From DATFVJ01 sp963820395 (lineage in GTDB: Bacteria; Actinomycetota; Actinomycetes; Streptosporangiales; Streptosporangiaceae), in contig CAWGAE010000029.1 in the NCBI GenBank assembly GCA_963820395.1, positions 62,001 through 126,000 on the forward strand: a DNA stretch of 64,000 bases. The letters run 5' to 3'. Positions within the stretch are counted from its first letter, which is position 1, and every line of letters begins with the position of its first letter. Position numbers and translations under genes: made by a program. The notes under the pieces are model-generated. The model was not told the origin of the DNA. It worked only from the letters and a program-made list of their open reading frames with translations, and ran no database searches. This document shows, piece by piece, positions 62,650-64,000 of this stretch.

Positions 62650-62824
62650 TGCGCGATCTCCCCCAGTGACGCGATCTCCCCCAGTGACGCGATCTCCCCC
62701 AGTGACGCGATCTCCCCCGGTGACGCGATCTCCCCAGTGACGCGATCTCCCCCAGTGACGCGATGTCCCCAGTGACGCGATGTCCCCAGTGACGCGATGT
62801 CCCCAGTAACGCGATGTTCCCAAT
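62650..62824. repeat. Ten-unit minisatellite, units of 17-18 bp
   Basis: The unit is GTGACGCGATCTCCCCCA in the first part and GTGACGCGATGTCCCCA in the last, with three G-type units in a row and a final diverged one. Unit length changes from 18 to 17 because one C is lost. Neighbouring bases 62836-62907 encode VELDETALSDLIEDSRDTHA and a stop, possibly the end of a gene that the repeat has broken. No other function is visible. Confidence 0.9.
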
Positions 62825-62984
62825 GAGGACAGCACGTGGAACTTGACGAGACCGCGCTGAGCGATCTGATCGAGGACTCCCGGGACACCCATGCCGCGTC
62901 GCGTTGAATGGGACTAAATCGTCCGAGGGTGTTGACCCTTATCGCGCTCTGCGGTCAACTGGTTCGATCAAATGAGGACACGAC

Positions 62985-63854
62985 ATGCCCACTGACAGCA
63001 TGAATCCGGCAACAGCGGTCACCTGGGGACCCTTCATTCAGGCTGCCTACGATCAGTTCGTCAGTGATCCCGGTCAGAGCAATCCGGCCGCGATCAGGAA
63101 CATGCCCGCTGGCTATAGGCTGGTGCGGACGATTCAGATGTCCGACTTCTTCGGTTCCGAGCAGTCGCGTGTCTGCTACGGTTTCGTAGCTGTGGGCGGT
63201 GAACCCGAGACCGCGGTGGTTGCGTTGCGCGGTACAGCAACCGTCGTCGAATGGTGGGATGACCTGCGTTGGGACCTGGTGCCGTTCGCCCAGGTTTCCA
63301 GCGGCGGAAAAGTCGCTCAAGGCTTCTTAGACATCTACAGCACGTTTGGCACCATGACCCCGGGCCAGCAACAGAGCCCGCGGGCGTCGAGCACCTTCGC
63401 CGCCGACGTTGCGCGAGCGGTCGCCGACGGTCTTGCGGCCGATCTTGATCCTGCGCTGCCAACGGTGGTATGCGGCCATAGCCTGGGTGGCGCGCTGTCG
63501 ACTCTTCTGGTCGCGGACATGGCCGCGAACACGCCGCTGACACCCCAGGCATGGACATTCGCCTCACCTCGGGTGGGAGACGCGGCCTTCGCCGGACGCT
63601 ACGGCGGTCTCAGCGGTGTGTCCTGGCGGATCTACAATCAAGCCGACATCGTCCCGTACTTTCCAGTTGATGCCTCGGATCACTACCAGCCCGTCACCGC
63701 CGGGTATGCGATCAACTCCCTGACGTACGCGCGTTGGAGCCTAGGCTGCGCCCACGCGCTGAACACCTACCTGCACATGCTGTCGGCTGCCACGGTGCCG
63801 TTGAATCCGGGGTGCAGGCTCGCCGTAACCCGCGAGCCGCAGGCTCACACGTAG
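62985..63854 (+). CDS. Class 3 lipase-type alpha/beta hydrolase
   Basis: 289 residues, ATG 62985 with GAGGACACGAC upstream. TAVVALRGTATVVEWWDDLR is the lid/oxyanion region, VVCGHSLGGALSTLLVADMA the nucleophile elbow with Ser in GHSLGG, TFASPRVGDAAFAGRYGG and YNQADIVPYFP hold the Asp region, and CAHALNTYLHML supplies a candidate His. No signal peptide, so it may act inside the cell or leave by another route. Family: fungal/plant class 3 triacylglycerol lipases (PF01764). The C-terminal 20 residues are hydrophilic. Confidence 0.88.
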   Translation: MPTDSMNPATAVTWGPFIQAAYDQFVSDPGQSNPAAIRNMPAGYRLVRTIQMSDFFGSEQSRVCYGFVAVGGEPETAVVALRGTATVVEWWDDLRWDLVPFAQVSSGGKVAQGFLDIYSTFGTMTPGQQQSPRASSTFAADVARAVADGLAADLDPALPTVVCGHSLGGALSTLLVADMAANTPLTPQAWTFASPRVGDAAFAGRYGGLSGVSWRIYNQADIVPYFPVDASDHYQPVTAGYAINSLTYARWSLGCAHALNTYLHMLSAATVPLNPGCRLAVTREPQAHT

Positions 63855-64000
63855 CCGGCGCCAGGCCACGGGACACGTCAAGGACGCATCCGATCACCGT
63901 GGCGGCTGGCCTTTGCGGCGCCCGGCGCTTGCTGCCGGGATGAGGAGCAGACGCTGCACTCTTGCGCGCTCCCCGTGCCAAGGGCGGGGTCGTCGGCATG
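63855..64000. other. Window end, no gene identified
   Basis: The last 146 bases are GC-rich, with short frames only. A possible gene start may lie beyond the window. Confidence 0.4.

Noticed and set aside
62650..62824. The ten repeats as a CRISPR array
   Set aside because: The 17-18 bp units are directly adjacent with no spacers, and no cas gene is in the window.

Overview
The window is high-GC actinobacterial DNA. Codon third positions are strongly G/C, starts are ATG/GTG with purine-rich ribosome sites, and the gene set is typical of soil Actinomycetota: gluABCD transporter, FurA-KatA, DUF6325, LURP-one-like, rhomboid-like and acyltransferase-3 proteins, and small secreted peptides ending their signal in Ala-Ser-Ala. 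A Streptosporangiales- or Catenulisporales-like host is plausible, but the sequence alone does not fix the genus. No rRNA, tRNA or CRISPR array was seen.

Layout. 0-4 kb: a frameshifted small Rho_N-like gene, a low-complexity ORF, a GT4 glycosyltransferase, and a DUF3618 + holin-like membrane pair. 4.17-7.20 kb: two complete IS630-family elements abutting at one shared CTAG; the first carries a passenger gene, and an EamA transporter fossil lies just beyond. 7.5-16 kb: VOC protein, acyltransferase, CBM48 protein with a histone-like tail, broken GNAT gene, glgB, and an anchored coiled-coil protein. 16.2-16.6 kb: remnants of a tyrosine recombinase with its palindromic site, and of an IS256 transposase. 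16.7-20.1 kb: an intact glutamate-type ABC importer operon. 20-25.2 kb: a graveyard of IS1182, IS5-type, LacI, DHFR-like and flavoprotein pieces among a few small genes. 25.3-27.5 kb: fur and katA with an upstream Fur-type operator and a triplicated start region that leaves both in one open frame. 27.5-38 kb: methyltransferase, serine protease, quinone oxidoreductase, HAD phosphatase, hemerythrin, a chimeric secreted-repeat protein, a hydrolase, and a frameshifted acyl-CoA ligase. 38-49 kb: LuxR fossil, DUF6325 plus a truncated paralogue, membrane proteins, P-loop protein, gadB, LURP-one protein, ppk2, PAP2. 50-59 kb: beta-propeller lipoprotein, polysaccharide deacetylase, rhomboid-like protein, lnt, a PaaK-like ligase, pdxH, msrB. 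59-64 kb: three small secreted proteins, an IS701 remnant, purU, a ten-unit minisatellite, and a class 3 lipase.

A striking feature is the number of genes whose conserved sequence continues in another frame after a one-base shift (the first gene, GNAT, the 14.9 kb protein, an AbrB-like gene, the acyl-CoA ligase, the 39.8 kb protein, gadB, ppk2 twice, the deacetylase, lnt, msrB). Because these include genes that are usually kept, such as lnt and msrB, uncorrected indels in the assembly are at least as likely as real decay. Several of the transposon-related pieces are clearly true fossils, since they are truncated at both ends or carry in-frame nonsense codons.

Functional themes that hold together: glycogen metabolism (glgB, the CBM48 protein, possibly the GT4), acid and oxidative stress (gadB, katA/fur, msrB, hemerythrin, ppk2), glutamate uptake (gluABCD), and a mobile-element hotspot. 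I saw no defence island and no recognisable secondary-metabolite cluster. The most unusual items are the IS630 pair, the fur-katA triplication, the CBM48/histone-tail protein and the two coding or near-coding minisatellites.
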